NCBI RefSeq assembly: GCF_002407245.1
Contig: NZ_CP010683.1
Location: 1-64,000 of the forward strand
Source of the DNA: Phaeobacter piscinae
Lineage (GTDB): Bacteria; Pseudomonadota; Alphaproteobacteria; Rhodobacterales; Rhodobacteraceae
Direction of reading: 5' to 3'
Length of the DNA stretch: 64,000 nt
The translations under genes and the position numbers were made by a program. This document shows, piece after piece, positions 1 through 8,777 of this stretch (its first letter is position 1; every line of letters begins with the position of its first letter). The notes under the pieces were generated by a model. The model did not search any database, was not told the DNA's origin, and saw nothing but the letters and a program-made list of their open reading frames with translations.

Positions 1-1026
1 TTGAGTGATTATCCTCTATTGCCGGACCGGCACCCGCAGGGAGATTTTTTCGTCTGCGATATTTTCGACGCGGCACCTAAGGGTGACATCGGATCGATGG
101 AGCACCCGATTTTTTCGCTTTCCACAAAGCCTGATCACCGACCCCGGAAATATTCTCACAACGGTATCACAGTTGAGGTCAAGCCAGGACCGGATGGTTT
201 AGCAACTGTGCATGACAGGGACGTTTTGATCTTTTGCATCAGCAACTTGATAAGGGGCATCAATGAGGGGAAAGAGCCGCAGCAGGTCGTGCGGTTCCAC
301 GCATCAGATCTCCTCAAGGCTACCAACAGGATGACCACAGGACGAGGCTATGAACTGCTGAAAGGTGCCATTGAGCGGCTGGCGGGGACGAGGATCAACA
401 CGAACATCACCACGGGCGGTCACGAAGTATTTGAGAACTTCGGTCTGATTGAACGCGCCAGAATAGTGCGGGAAACACGCGATGGCCGGATGCAGGAAGT
501 GGAAATCAAGCTCAGCGATTGGGTTTTCAATGCTGTCCGCGCGCAGGAAGTGCTTACGCTGCACAAAGGTTATTTCCGACTGCGCAAACCTCTGGAACGC
601 CGGATTTATGAGTTGGCTAGAAAGCACTGCGGTCGCCAGAGCGAGTGGAGGATCGGGCTTGATACGCTGCATAAGAAATGCGGTTCCGGATCTTCGTTGC
701 GGGAGTTTCGCAGGCTCGTAGGGGCGATTGCCCAGGAAGACAAAGAGTTCGGTCACATGCCGGACTACCATATCAGGGTGGATGACGAGAAGAATCAGCT
801 GCACGTAGTTAGCCGCGGTACGGTGGCGGTAGAATCTTCAACAGTGGTTGAAATTCCACCTCTTGATCCGGATGTTTACGAAATGGCCCGAGAGGCGGCA
901 CCTGGTTGGGATGTCCGCATGATCGAGCAAGAGTGGAGAGGCTGGGCCAGCGAGCTGCCCAAAAACCCGGAAATGGCGTTTCTGGGTTTCTGCCGTAAGT
1001 GGTTCAAAAAACGCGGTCGGCCTTAA
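1..1026 (+). CDS. repA: Plasmid replication initiator RepA (RPA family)
   Basis: The 341-residue reading frame resembles the RepA/RPA replication initiators of Rhodobacteraceae plasmids, which bind the plasmid origin and start replication. Visible hallmarks are the YSHNGITVEVKPG segment near residue 50, the DRDVLIFCISNLI stretch, and a winged-helix-like central part (FHASDLLKATNR and RRIYELARKHCG). The frame opens with TTG at the first base of the window, so the true start may lie upstream or at the internal ATG at base 97. It ends in a basic tail (RKWFKKRGRP). No parA or parB partner is visible on the right; they could lie to the left of the window. Family call is fairly secure; the start is not. 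Confidence 0.8.
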   Translation: MSDYPLLPDRHPQGDFFVCDIFDAAPKGDIGSMEHPIFSLSTKPDHRPRKYSHNGITVEVKPGPDGLATVHDRDVLIFCISNLIRGINEGKEPQQVVRFHASDLLKATNRMTTGRGYELLKGAIERLAGTRINTNITTGGHEVFENFGLIERARIVRETRDGRMQEVEIKLSDWVFNAVRAQEVLTLHKGYFRLRKPLERRIYELARKHCGRQSEWRIGLDTLHKKCGSGSSLREFRRLVGAIAQEDKEFGHMPDYHIRVDDEKNQLHVVSRGTVAVESSTVVEIPPLDPDVYEMAREAAPGWDVRMIEQEWRGWASELPKNPEMAFLGFCRKWFKKRGRP

Positions 1027-1348
1027 ACAGGGGCGTTACGGCGAATTTTGTGTCAGACCGTCATTTGACTGCAGGCGGCGTTTAGCCTTGCCCGCAGCGC
1101 CGAGCGTTTCACCGCAACGCCCTTCGCTTCTCAGCTAGCGCCTCCTGCACCTCCAGGAGCGATGCCTTCCCGAAGATATTGAGACTCCAGGAAGGCCAAG
1201 GAGAGAAGTCATCAATATTTATGAGCACGGGATCCGTTGCCCAGGAACTTCGCCTGGCTGCAAGTTCCGATGGCAGTTCTGTCTGCAAGCAATCAACGCG
1301 GGCGTTTTTCTGGTCAAAAAACAACTGTGCGCTGAAAGCTGATATTGA

Positions 1349-1367
1349 CACGAATTTGATATTCGTG
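1349..1367. promoter_or_regulatory. Inverted repeat in the repA downstream gap
   Basis: A perfect 7-bp inverted repeat, CACGAAT-ttgat-ATTCGTG, lies in the 422-bp gap (1027-1448) between repA and the next gene. It could be an operator or part of the replication or partition control region. I saw no iteron array in the gap. An 88-codon minus-strand frame (1109-1375) crosses it but has no recognisable motif. Confidence 0.3.
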
Positions 1368-1424
1368 GCAAACAACGTTTACGGGATGCCACGGCTTCTC
1401 GTTAAACAATCATCTTGCTAGGAA

Positions 1425-1446
1425 GTCGTCGCCAACAGGGGACGAC
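1425..1446 (+). promoter_or_regulatory. Hairpin displaying the ribosome-binding site
   Basis: GTCGTC and GACGAC arms (1425-1430, 1441-1446) flank a loop containing AGGG, the likely ribosome-binding site for the ATG at 1449. The stem ends two bases before the start codon, so folding could modulate translation of the downstream gene. The geometry is seen directly; a regulatory role is inferred. Confidence 0.3.
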
Positions 1447-1448
1447 AC

Positions 1449-1829
1449 ATGCCGATAGAGAGATATCAATCCTTGGTCACAATCGCTGGCGTTATTAGCT
1501 GGAAGAAGGCGAGGAAGGTCTTTCAAGTTCGGTACGACCTAGTAAAACTAGGGGTGAAAAGCGGTGCGCCGGCCTACAACTGCACATATATTGTTGACGG
1601 CCAGGAACATGTTTTGGTCCCAACAAATCCTGGACCGAGCGGCTTCATCGAGAAACGCCAGATCAACCTTTGGCCTGGTATTCTCAAAAAGCATCACCTC
1701 GAATTCGGCGACGGTTCGATGCTGGTTTTCAATCCACAGGATCAAACCATCACGACTTGGGTGGTCGGAGCTGATGGGACAGCTGAAGTCGGTACCGTCG
1801 GGAAAGACTGTACGCGTTCAAAAAGCTGA
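1449..1829 (+). CDS. Conserved-looking hypothetical protein, 126 aa
   Basis: I do not recognise this protein. It starts at an ATG preceded by AGGGGA, has no signal peptide or membrane segment, and looks like a small soluble beta-rich protein (YNCTYIVDGQEHVLVPTNPGPSGFI in the middle). It sits between the replication gene and the transfer operon in the transfer-gene orientation, so a plasmid-maintenance or transfer-control role is possible but not shown. Codon use looks like its neighbours. Confidence 0.5.
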   Translation: MPIERYQSLVTIAGVISWKKARKVFQVRYDLVKLGVKSGAPAYNCTYIVDGQEHVLVPTNPGPSGFIEKRQINLWPGILKKHHLEFGDGSMLVFNPQDQTITTWVVGADGTAEVGTVGKDCTRSKS

Positions 1830-1996
1830 TCACTGTACTGCTGAGACGCAGTCTTCCCAAATAGACTTTAAGAACAAGCGCGAGCTGGGTGCCGTTACCT
1901 CCCCGTCGGCAAAGTTTGCGCGGCGCATGTTTGTGGCCCAGCCATGCGTCAAAATTTTCCACGAACATTCTGAATTTCGCCTGCAATGGGCGAGAT

Positions 1997-2018
1997 CCCG
2001 CGGTGTCGGACCCGCGGG
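1997..2018. repeat. GC-rich hairpin upstream of the transfer operon
   Basis: CCCGCGG (1997-2003) and CCGCGGG (2012-2018) form a perfect 7-bp stem with an 8-base loop, followed by TTATTT, about 40 bp before traA. It may be a weak terminator for upstream transcription or a regulatory element for the operon. The rest of 1830-2058 holds no gene I can support. Confidence 0.35.
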
Positions 2019-2058
2019 TTATTTCTGTGCATCTGAAACTACGAAAGGAACGAGGGAT

Positions 2059-2424
2059 ATGCACTTTTCGAAGAACCTGAAGACTGGCGCACTGGCTGCG
2101 GCAGTAGCTGTGGCAGGCACCGGGGCTATGGCAGCCGGTTCGGATACCGGCGTTGAAGCCGGTTTCTATGCACTCGGTCAGGACCTGAACACCATCCTGG
2201 CTGGGGCCGGTGGTTACGTCATCATGATCCTGTCTGTGATCATTGGCGGCGTGACCCTGGCCGTGACCGGTCGCTGGGGCCAGGTCGCTATCGCCGTGGG
2301 TGTGGCAATCTTCCTGGGCTACGGCATCCAGACCCTGACCAGCCTCGGCGGTGTGACCGCAAGCACCGACCTTCTGGAGCTGTCAGCCGTTGAGGCACCC
2401 GTTTCGGAAACCGTCACTCAGTGA
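2059..2424 (+). CDS. traA: Pilin TraA of the F-type transfer system
   Basis: This is a 121-residue precursor with a basic N-terminus, a hydrophobic leader ending near AMAAGSD (cleavage likely after AMA, about residue 30), and two long hydrophobic segments (YVIMILSVIIGGVTLAV and VAIAVGVAIFLGYGI). That is the layout of F-type propilins, which are processed and assembled into the conjugative pilus. It is the first gene of the operon and is followed by traL. The start is the ATG at 2059, just after a purine-rich AAAGGAACGAGGG. A much longer open frame upstream is not used. Sequence is divergent from F TraA, so the call rests on topology and position. Confidence 0.75.
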   Translation: MHFSKNLKTGALAAAVAVAGTGAMAAGSDTGVEAGFYALGQDLNTILAGAGGYVIMILSVIIGGVTLAVTGRWGQVAIAVGVAIFLGYGIQTLTSLGGVTASTDLLELSAVEAPVSETVTQ

Positions 2425-2481
2425 TCTGGACCTGCTTTCCGCGCCTTCGGGTGCGGGAAGCAATCCCTGAAAGGAAGAGGC

Positions 2482-2769
2482 ATGAGCAACGTCGTCAAAG
2501 TGGAACAAAGACTGCAAGACCCGCCGCAGTTCTTTTTCCTGCCCGCCGATGAGGCAGTGGCCGGGTTGTTTCCTGTAGTCATGGGCCTCCTGGGCCGTCA
2601 GGCGTTTCTTGGATTTGCCGCCGGTCTTGCTTTTTATTTCATCTGGAAACGTGTGAAAGGCGAACGCGGATTGCAGGGTTTGCTGGCGCTTCTCTATTGG
2701 ATCACTCCGAAAGAGGTCACCCTTTACCGTTCTTTCCCGGATAGCGCTGTCAGCGCCTGGAGGGCGTGA
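2482..2769 (+). CDS. traL: Transfer pilus assembly protein TraL
   Basis: A 95-residue inner-membrane protein with a hydrophobic central stretch (VVMGLLGRQAFLGFAAGLAFYFIW), matching the size and topology of the TraL/VirB3 family, which anchors the assembly ATPase TraC at the inner membrane. It follows traA by 57 bp, has GGAAGAGG before its ATG, and its stop codon overlaps the start of traE. The typical TraL residues near the C-terminus (LYWITPK...LYRSFPDS) are present. Confidence 0.8.
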   Translation: MSNVVKVEQRLQDPPQFFFLPADEAVAGLFPVVMGLLGRQAFLGFAAGLAFYFIWKRVKGERGLQGLLALLYWITPKEVTLYRSFPDSAVSAWRA

Positions 2770-3323
2770 TGAACTTTCAAAACATGGGCAGAGCCTTGAG
2801 CCGGTCCCGACGCGCAGTGTTTGCACTGGGCGGCCTCACTGTTGCGCTGGTTGCTGCAAATCTGATGCTATCGGCCAAACTTTATTCCCAGTCCAATCAG
2901 GTCGTTCTTGTGCCTACCACAGTCAGCGACGGGATGGTGGCGCGCGGCACCGTGGACAAGGGTTATGTTGAAGTTCTGGCGCTGGATGCAGTCTACGCAA
3001 TGTACAACAGCTCGCCGCGGACCCTTCACTACGGGCGCAGCACCTTGGAACGGCTGAGTGGCCCGGCTGAACGGGCCAGTATTTTGGATACCTACGACCG
3101 GATCTCAAAGGACATCACTGAACGCAAGATCTCGACCGTCTTCTTTCCCCGAAAGATCGAGCACAATTTTGCCAGCTATGAAGTGGTGGTTGAAGGCGAC
3201 CTCGCCACCTACCTGGAAACAACTCAAGTCACCCGCGAAGACCGCCGGATTTTGATCCGGTTCAAGCCGCAGGCCGGTTCAGTCCGGCTCGCCGCTATCG
3301 GGAAAATCTCAGCGGAGGAGTGA
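2769..3323 (+). CDS. traE: Transfer pilus assembly protein TraE
   Basis: About 184 residues: one N-terminal membrane anchor (residues ~17-37) followed by a periplasmic domain of the TraE/VirB8 type, a core component of the type IV secretion channel. The ATG at 2769 overlaps the traL stop; a GTG three bases earlier is an alternative. Motifs such as YVEVLALDAVYAMYNSSP and VFFPRKIEHN fit the family. It overlaps or abuts traK, so translation is probably coupled. Confidence 0.85.
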   Translation: MNFQNMGRALSRSRRAVFALGGLTVALVAANLMLSAKLYSQSNQVVLVPTTVSDGMVARGTVDKGYVEVLALDAVYAMYNSSPRTLHYGRSTLERLSGPAERASILDTYDRISKDITERKISTVFFPRKIEHNFASYEVVVEGDLATYLETTQVTREDRRILIRFKPQAGSVRLAAIGKISAEE

Positions 3324-3331
3324 AGCTGAAC

Positions 3332-4045
3332 ATGTTGAAGTCTATGAAACTGGCTGCGGTCTTCGCAGCCGGGCTGGCGGCGGCTTGCCCGGTGGATGCG
3401 GCAGATCAACGTTTTACCGTCTCTGAGGATGGCCTTGTTCGCTTCAAGGCATCTGTCACCGGCATTACCCGCGTCAGTGTCGTGGGCGACCGGATCACGT
3501 CGATTGTCAACGACAATGAGGCTTCGGTCTATCAGGTCCGCAACGACGAAAAGACCGGGGATCTGTTCCTCAAATACGCAGGCCCGGAAGGGATGCCGGA
3601 AAAGGAAGGCGGCTATCTGGTCACGGAAAAGGGCCTGACGGTTGCTTATGAAATCCTGCCGATCCGCGCGAGCACGCAAACCGCGCTGATCACGGTCAGA
3701 AGCAAGAACCCGGAACCGGAGGCGGCTGCGGGCAGCGGCAGTTTTGCCGAAACCGCTCTTGGCGACGGTGATGGCCTGGCAGCTCAGCTGACAGCCGCGA
3801 CCCGTGACACCATCAGATCGAAGATCCGCAGCCCGCGCCCAGGCAGCGGTCGCCATGGCGCGCTGATCAGCTCGCACCGCACTGGTGAGCTGGTGGGCGA
3901 GGTCCGCGTGGCAGCAGCCGGCAAGTCCGCCCGGCAGGTTCGGGAACAGGAGTTTTACCAGGCTGGCGTGCTGTCGGTCTGGGTTCAGAAAAAAAGCCTC
4001 GCCGCCGGTGAACGGTCCTGGGTTGTTGTTGTGAGGGCGAAGTGA
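3332..4045 (+). CDS. traK: Secretin-like outer-membrane core protein TraK
   Basis: About 237 residues with a signal peptide (MLKSMKLAAVFAAGLAAACPVDA) and a beta-rich periplasmic body, the TraK/VirB9-like component that forms the outer-membrane ring with TraV and TraB. I chose the ATG at 3332 because GGAGGAG at 3314-3320 directly abuts the alternative GTG at 3320 and could not serve it. The stop overlaps the traB start region. The C-terminal FYQAGVLSVWVQKKSLAAGE segment is typical of the family. Confidence 0.8.
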   Translation: MLKSMKLAAVFAAGLAAACPVDAADQRFTVSEDGLVRFKASVTGITRVSVVGDRITSIVNDNEASVYQVRNDEKTGDLFLKYAGPEGMPEKEGGYLVTEKGLTVAYEILPIRASTQTALITVRSKNPEPEAAAGSGSFAETALGDGDGLAAQLTAATRDTIRSKIRSPRPGSGRHGALISSHRTGELVGEVRVAAAGKSARQVREQEFYQAGVLSVWVQKKSLAAGERSWVVVVRAK

Positions 4046-5325
4046 TGGCTCAGAAAGACCGAAAGAAGAACCAAATCATCGCCATCGGTGTTGTAGGCGT
4101 CGTCGTGGTTGGGGGCTTCGTTGTTCTTGGCTCAATGATGAACCGTGGGGCAGGGGGCGCGGGTCTCCCGAACCGCTCCAATCCTACGGTTGACGAGACG
4201 ATCATTTCGGACCGCACGGCTGCGGCCTCACCGGAAATGTCCTGGATCACCTCCGGGCGGCTCCAAATGGAGCGTCTTCAGAAGGAGCTGCAAGAGCAGC
4301 GCAAGCTGGTCGAGCAGTCCCGCCGCGAAGCCGAACAACAGGCTGAGGCAATCCGGCAGGAATACGACGAGCCTATCCTGCAGCTAATCGAAAAGATTTC
4401 GGCGTTGGAAACCCAACTAGAAGAAGCCAAGAGCCGCCCAGCCGCTAACGGGCCGGAGCAGACATTCAATGCAGCGGCGCTATTGCCCGGCAAAGAGCAA
4501 TTGACCCAAGAGCCTGCAGAAATGGGTCCGGGGAGCGATTTCATCGAGCGCCGCACACCCTCCCGTACGCCAACCCGCCGGACGGGGCAAACTGCAGGCG
4601 AAGGCGAAAGCGCGGTTGCTCACGGCAACTTCGGGCAGAGTTTCACCCTCGCCACTATCGAGCAGCCGGAAACCGAAGAACGCGAGGTCCGCCGCCTGGG
4701 AAGCTATCTCCCGGCAGGCAGCTACGCGCCAGCAGTTGTCCTTTCGGGTGCTGATGCGGCCACAAATGTGTCTAACCGGGACAACCCGATTCCGGTTCTG
4801 TTCCGTATTACCGGCTCCGCGGTGACCGCAGCGCTTGGAAACCGTCAGCCCGCACGGGTGAACCTGAAAGGTTGCACGGTGCAGGGCTCCGCCACGGGCG
4901 ATCTGTCGTCGGAACGGGTCAAGGTGCGCCTGATTTCCATGACCTGCGTAAACCGGCAGGGTGAGGTGCTGGAAACCAAAGTTGCAGGCTACATGGCCGG
5001 ATCCGGCAAGGAAGGCGTGCGCGGGCATGTCGTGAGCCGTGAGGGCGCCAACGTCCGGAATGCCGCAATTGCAGGAGCGCTGGGTGGTCTGGGCAAAGGG
5101 CTGAGTGCCGGAGCTACGGCGTCTCTCAGCCAGGAAAACGCCTCGGTCAGCCAGATCCTGCAGAGCGCAGGCGCAGGAACGCTGGCAGGCGGAGCTGAAG
5201 AAGCCGCCAGCACGCTGGCAGATTACTACATCAAACGGGCCGAACAATATCAGCCGGTGGTCTCCCTCTATGGCGGAACCAAGGTCGAGCTCGTGTTTCT
5301 CGAAGGGGTGGAGCTGGGCCAATGA
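4045..5325 (+). CDS. traB: Channel scaffold protein TraB (VirB10-like)
   Basis: A 426-residue protein with a cytoplasmic basic N-terminus, one membrane span (IIAIGVVGVVVVGGFVVLG), a charged coiled-coil (about residues 70-125, rich in Glu/Gln/Arg), a linker, and a C-terminal beta-barrel domain of the TrbI/VirB10 type (residues ~220-426). In F-like systems it spans the envelope and links the inner complex to the TraK/TraV ring. Its ATG overlaps the traK stop and its last codons overlap traV, so the genes are translationally coupled. Confidence 0.88.
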   Translation: MAQKDRKKNQIIAIGVVGVVVVGGFVVLGSMMNRGAGGAGLPNRSNPTVDETIISDRTAAASPEMSWITSGRLQMERLQKELQEQRKLVEQSRREAEQQAEAIRQEYDEPILQLIEKISALETQLEEAKSRPAANGPEQTFNAAALLPGKEQLTQEPAEMGPGSDFIERRTPSRTPTRRTGQTAGEGESAVAHGNFGQSFTLATIEQPETEEREVRRLGSYLPAGSYAPAVVLSGADAATNVSNRDNPIPVLFRITGSAVTAALGNRQPARVNLKGCTVQGSATGDLSSERVKVRLISMTCVNRQGEVLETKVAGYMAGSGKEGVRGHVVSREGANVRNAAIAGALGGLGKGLSAGATASLSQENASVSQILQSAGAGTLAGGAEEAASTLADYYIKRAEQYQPVVSLYGGTKVELVFLEGVELGQ

Positions 5326-5711
5326 AGAAACTCGCAAGCCTGATATTGATCGCGCTGGCCGCCGGTTGCGCCAATTCGAACACGGAAAAAGACTTTCTGT
5401 GTGAAGCGCAAGAAGGGTCGCCCTGTACAACTATCGGTGCCGTGGATGGCACTGGAGCCGCCGCCGTGACCTCTGTTCAAGAGCGCCCGGAAGACACTGC
5501 TGTGAAGAGCCTCGCGCAGAACCCGCTGTTCTCCGGCAAAGGGGCTTTCACCGGCCTACCGGACGGCGGTTTTCCGTACAACGCCGCGGCCTACCGCTCT
5601 CCGGAAGTTGTCGGAACGCTCTGGATTGCGCCGATCCTGGATGAAGGCGGGATCATGCATGAGGCGCGCTTTGTGCATTTCGTGATCCAGGAAGGGAAGT
5701 GGCGTCAGTGA
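5322..5711 (+). CDS. traV: Outer-membrane lipoprotein TraV
   Basis: A 129-residue lipoprotein: signal peptide with lipobox AAGC (Cys at about residue 16), then a Cys-containing segment (FLCEAQEGSPCTTIG), matching TraV, which anchors the TraK-TraB core ring in the outer membrane. The ATG overlaps the traB stop in an ATGA arrangement. Length and position between traB and traC agree with F-type order. Confidence 0.8.
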   Translation: MKKLASLILIALAAGCANSNTEKDFLCEAQEGSPCTTIGAVDGTGAAAVTSVQERPEDTAVKSLAQNPLFSGKGAFTGLPDGGFPYNAAAYRSPEVVGTLWIAPILDEGGIMHEARFVHFVIQEGKWRQ

Positions 5712-5935
5712 TGAGCAAAGCCAACACAAGAGTCCTGAGCGACAAAGCAGCCCGCATGGTTTCGATCAGGCAAGAGCGGCGCAAAGCTGGTTTTGTCGAA
5801 GTGACGGTGTGGCTCCCTGTAGAGCAAGTTCGCCACTTCCGTGACAAGGCTTGGCAAGCAGTTGAAGCCGTCGGCCGTACTTTCCCACGCAACAGCCTAT
5901 TGGGCCAAAAACGCCGTCAGAGGGGCAGAAAATGA
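5711..5935 (+). CDS. Small basic protein between traV and traC
   Basis: A 74-residue basic protein sharing one base with the traV stop and overlapping the traC start by four bases, so it is clearly a member of the operon. The pattern RRKAGFVEVTVWLPVEQVRHFRDKAWQA resembles a ribbon-helix-helix DNA-binding fold (short strand then helix), and the C-terminus is Arg/Lys rich. It might regulate the operon or bind plasmid DNA. The fold assignment is inference from pattern only. Confidence 0.6.
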   Translation: MSKANTRVLSDKAARMVSIRQERRKAGFVEVTVWLPVEQVRHFRDKAWQAVEAVGRTFPRNSLLGQKRRQRGRK

Positions 5936-8418
5936 CATTCTTTCGTGATGTGATGGCAGGGCTGTTCGGTGACGTTCCTTGGACTGAGGACGAGCCGGAT
6001 CTGATGGAGGGCGATGTGCTCTCTGACATTCTGCCGTGGCGGGCCTATGACCCGGAACACAAACTTTATCATTTTACCCATGGCAGCGGCTTCCTGATGG
6101 AAGTGGGGGCGTCGATCGGTCAAAACGATCTGGCGGAGAATATTGGCGGTGTCATCGCCGCAAACCTGCCGTCCGGCGCTACATTTCAGGTGCTGAACTG
6201 GACGTCTCCTGCCATTGAACCGGTTGCCGGGCGCTGGAAATCGGCGCGGCTTGGCCGGTCGGCTCTGATTGACGAAATGGTCAATCAGAGGGTGTCTCAC
6301 CTTCAGAATATGCGGTTCGGCATTGAAGAAGACGGTGCCCGTGCAATCCCGTTCGACAGGCACATCTTTGTCGCCGTCTGGCTGGAATCGGAAGAGCTGG
6401 GCATCGAGGACGAAAAGCGCCTCAAGTCCATGCGCTCGGCCCTCAGGAATGTGTTCAGCACAGCCAGCTGGTCGATGGATGTGGAACCGCCGCGGTTCCT
6501 CGCTCTCCTGCGCGAGCTGTTCCACGCGGCTCGCCCGGAAGGCAGCGGCGAGGACTGGGATCAGGAAGCCTATGACGACAACATGCCGCTCAACTATCAG
6601 CTGCCCGGCGCGTCCCTGCGTGTTGGCAGCCAGGCGCTTCAATTCTCCGGAACACCTGAGCTGGCGGCTACTGTTTCTTCGGTGAATGCCTATCCGCCGG
6701 AATGGGTCTTTGGTCTTGGTATGGCACTCAACGGCGATCCCGCCCGGCTGATGGACCGCCCGCTTGGTCCGGTTCTGACATCGTTCACCCTGAAGGCGAT
6801 GCCAGGCCAGAAGGCCGGGGCGTTCATCCTGAAGAAACGGGGCATGGCGGAACACGCCGCCAACAGTTCCTTTGGCAAGTTCGTCCCGAACTTCGGGGAG
6901 AAAAAGGCAGAGCTGGACGCGCTGGCGGCTGAAATTCAAGCGGGCGAACGCCTCTTTGAAACCCTCTACACCATCGTGGCCTATGCCAGAGGCGGTGCAA
7001 CAGAGGCACAGATGGCGGCAGGCGAGGTGGAATCTATCTACCGGCGCCAGAGGATCAAACTCTCCAAGGACACCTACCTGCAGTTGCCCTTGTTTCTCGC
7101 CAGCCTGCCATTTGGTTGCTCGGGCAAAATGATGTCCGACTTCGGGCGGCAGATGCGTATGCGGCTGATGAAGTCGACCGCCGCGATGGCCTTCCTGCCG
7201 GTGCACGGGGAGTGGATGGGCAATGCCCGTGGATCCGGGATGCTGCTGGCCGGTCGCCAGGGGCAGGTGTTCCAATGGGATAATTTCCGTTCGTCGGGCA
7301 ACTACAATACCGCCGTAGTAGGCAAGTCCGGGGCCGGTAAATCAGTGTTGATGCAGGAACTGGCGGTGGGGATCTACACCTCCGGCGGCAACGTCCTGGT
7401 GATTGACGACGGCTATTCGTTCAAAACCACGGCGGAAATCCTGGGCGGCAAGCACATTGCTTTTGACGGCCAGACCCGCAACCGCCTCAATCCGTTTTCT
7501 CTGCTCGATGCGGGTGCCATGGGGCAGGACGAATACAAAACCGATGCCATCGAGCTGGTTACCCGCGTTGTCGCCTCGATGGCTGACCTCGGCGGCCACA
7601 CTGGCGGACGGGTTGAAGGGGTTGAAGAGGACTATATCCGCGCGGCCATTGCCCAGGTCTGGGATGAAAAAGGCCGGGACGGTGAAATCTCCGATGTGCG
7701 CGACCGGCTGCAGGATGCCGCGTCTGGTGAACCGCGGCTGCCGGATGTGGTGCGCAAACTCAACCGGTACTCACGCGGCGGGGCCTACGGCCACTACTTC
7801 GAAGGCGAGGCCAATATTGCGCTGGATTCGCCGTTCACGGTGGTGGAGCTGAGCGACATCAAGGGTCAGGCCGGTCTTGAGGCGACCATCCTGCAGATCG
7901 TCATGTTCCTTGGCACCGAACTGATGTTCAAAACCTCCCGTTCCACGCCTACAGCCATTGTGATTGATGAGGCTTGGGATTTGCTGAAAGGAACCGGCAC
8001 CGCGGCCTTTATTGAGGGTGTCGTGCGCCGGGCGCGGAAATACACCGGGGCGCTGATCACCGGCACCCAGTCGATGCAGGACTATAAGGCCAACCCCGCC
8101 GCCAGCGTCTGCCTGGAAAACTCCGACTTCCGGATCTTCATGGCCCAGAAACCGGAGAGCATCGACGCGCTGCAGAGCATCGACCCGCCGGTGAAAATGC
8201 TTCTGAAGTCGCTGACATCGGTTCCGGGCCGGTTTTCCGAACTCGCAATCCAGATGCCTGAGGGCTTTGCCTACGGGCGTCTGCTGCTCGATCCGTTTTC
8301 GCTGGCGGTGTTCTCTTCCAAAGGCTCCACGGTTGAACGGATGAACCACTACAAGGCCCAGGGCATGAGCACAGTGGAAGCCATCAAAACCCTTGTTGAG
8401 CGGGAGGAAGTGGCATGA
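5932..8418 (+). CDS. traC: Type IV secretion assembly ATPase TraC
   Basis: An 828-residue cytoplasmic ATPase of the TraC/VirB4 family that powers pilus extension. Walker A is GKSGAGKS (about residue 465) and Walker B is AIVIDEAWDLL (about residue 683), followed by the conserved RRARKYTGALITGTQS segment. The N-terminal half carries the TraC-specific domain (YHFTHGSGFLMEVGA). It overlaps its neighbours on both sides by four bases. All catalytic elements appear intact. Confidence 0.93.
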   Translation: MTFFRDVMAGLFGDVPWTEDEPDLMEGDVLSDILPWRAYDPEHKLYHFTHGSGFLMEVGASIGQNDLAENIGGVIAANLPSGATFQVLNWTSPAIEPVAGRWKSARLGRSALIDEMVNQRVSHLQNMRFGIEEDGARAIPFDRHIFVAVWLESEELGIEDEKRLKSMRSALRNVFSTASWSMDVEPPRFLALLRELFHAARPEGSGEDWDQEAYDDNMPLNYQLPGASLRVGSQALQFSGTPELAATVSSVNAYPPEWVFGLGMALNGDPARLMDRPLGPVLTSFTLKAMPGQKAGAFILKKRGMAEHAANSSFGKFVPNFGEKKAELDALAAEIQAGERLFETLYTIVAYARGGATEAQMAAGEVESIYRRQRIKLSKDTYLQLPLFLASLPFGCSGKMMSDFGRQMRMRLMKSTAAMAFLPVHGEWMGNARGSGMLLAGRQGQVFQWDNFRSSGNYNTAVVGKSGAGKSVLMQELAVGIYTSGGNVLVIDDGYSFKTTAEILGGKHIAFDGQTRNRLNPFSLLDAGAMGQDEYKTDAIELVTRVVASMADLGGHTGGRVEGVEEDYIRAAIAQVWDEKGRDGEISDVRDRLQDAASGEPRLPDVVRKLNRYSRGGAYGHYFEGEANIALDSPFTVVELSDIKGQAGLEATILQIVMFLGTELMFKTSRSTPTAIVIDEAWDLLKGTGTAAFIEGVVRRARKYTGALITGTQSMQDYKANPAASVCLENSDFRIFMAQKPESIDALQSIDPPVKMLLKSLTSVPGRFSELAIQMPEGFAYGRLLLDPFSLAVFSSKGSTVERMNHYKAQGMSTVEAIKTLVEREEVA

Positions 8419-8777
8419 GCTGGCCTAAGATTACCCTCATTGCGCTTTTCCTTGTGGCGATGGCCCAGGTCGCAGTGTTTGCTTTCCTGCTGTTGCCGGA
8501 TTTCTTTGGTGAAGAGCCTCCTGCGGTTGCGGTTTTCGACCCGGAAAAGAGCCTGACCATGTTCGTGGTCTGGTCGAATGGTCGGGTGCCGGACGGGCAA
8601 TTCGGGGACACCCTGCCAGCATTCCAGCAGGCCGTTCAGTTGGAGATTGACCGGCTTTCCAGCCAGACCGGGCAGATTGTCGTCCGTAAGGGCGCGGTGC
8701 TGTCGGCTGCGGACTTTCAGGCCGCCGACGTCACCGGCATCATCATGGAAAAGGTGCTGAGTGATGCGGCGTTCTAA
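8415..8777 (+). CDS. trbI: TrbI-type transfer protein
   Basis: A 120-residue protein with one N-terminal membrane span (ITLIALFLVAMAQVAVFAFLLLP) and a short periplasmic domain, matching F-type TrbI in length, topology and position after traC. F TrbI influences pilus retraction. The C-terminal GQIVVRKGAVLSAADFQAADVT segment fits this family. It overlaps traC by four bases and the peptidase gene by 14 bases. Confidence 0.75.
   Translation: MSWPKITLIALFLVAMAQVAVFAFLLLPDFFGEEPPAVAVFDPEKSLTMFVVWSNGRVPDGQFGDTLPAFQQAVQLEIDRLSSQTGQIVVRKGAVLSAADFQAADVTGIIMEKVLSDAAF

Noticed and set aside
304..804. Long minus-strand open frame opposite repA
   Set aside because: It mirrors the repA coding frame, has no ribosome-binding site and no recognisable motif.
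1027..1448. Possible iteron array at the replication origin
   Set aside because: Only a single inverted repeat was found; no tandem direct repeats of iteron length are visible.
1564..2424. 286-codon frame running into traA
   Set aside because: The first ~165 codons overlap another gene and noncoding DNA; the signal peptide and ribosome-binding site place the pilin start at 2059.
5917..7275. 452-codon minus-strand frame opposite traC
   Set aside because: GC-rich antisense frame; composition (His, Arg, Pro rich) is typical of a shadow, and traC is clearly the gene.
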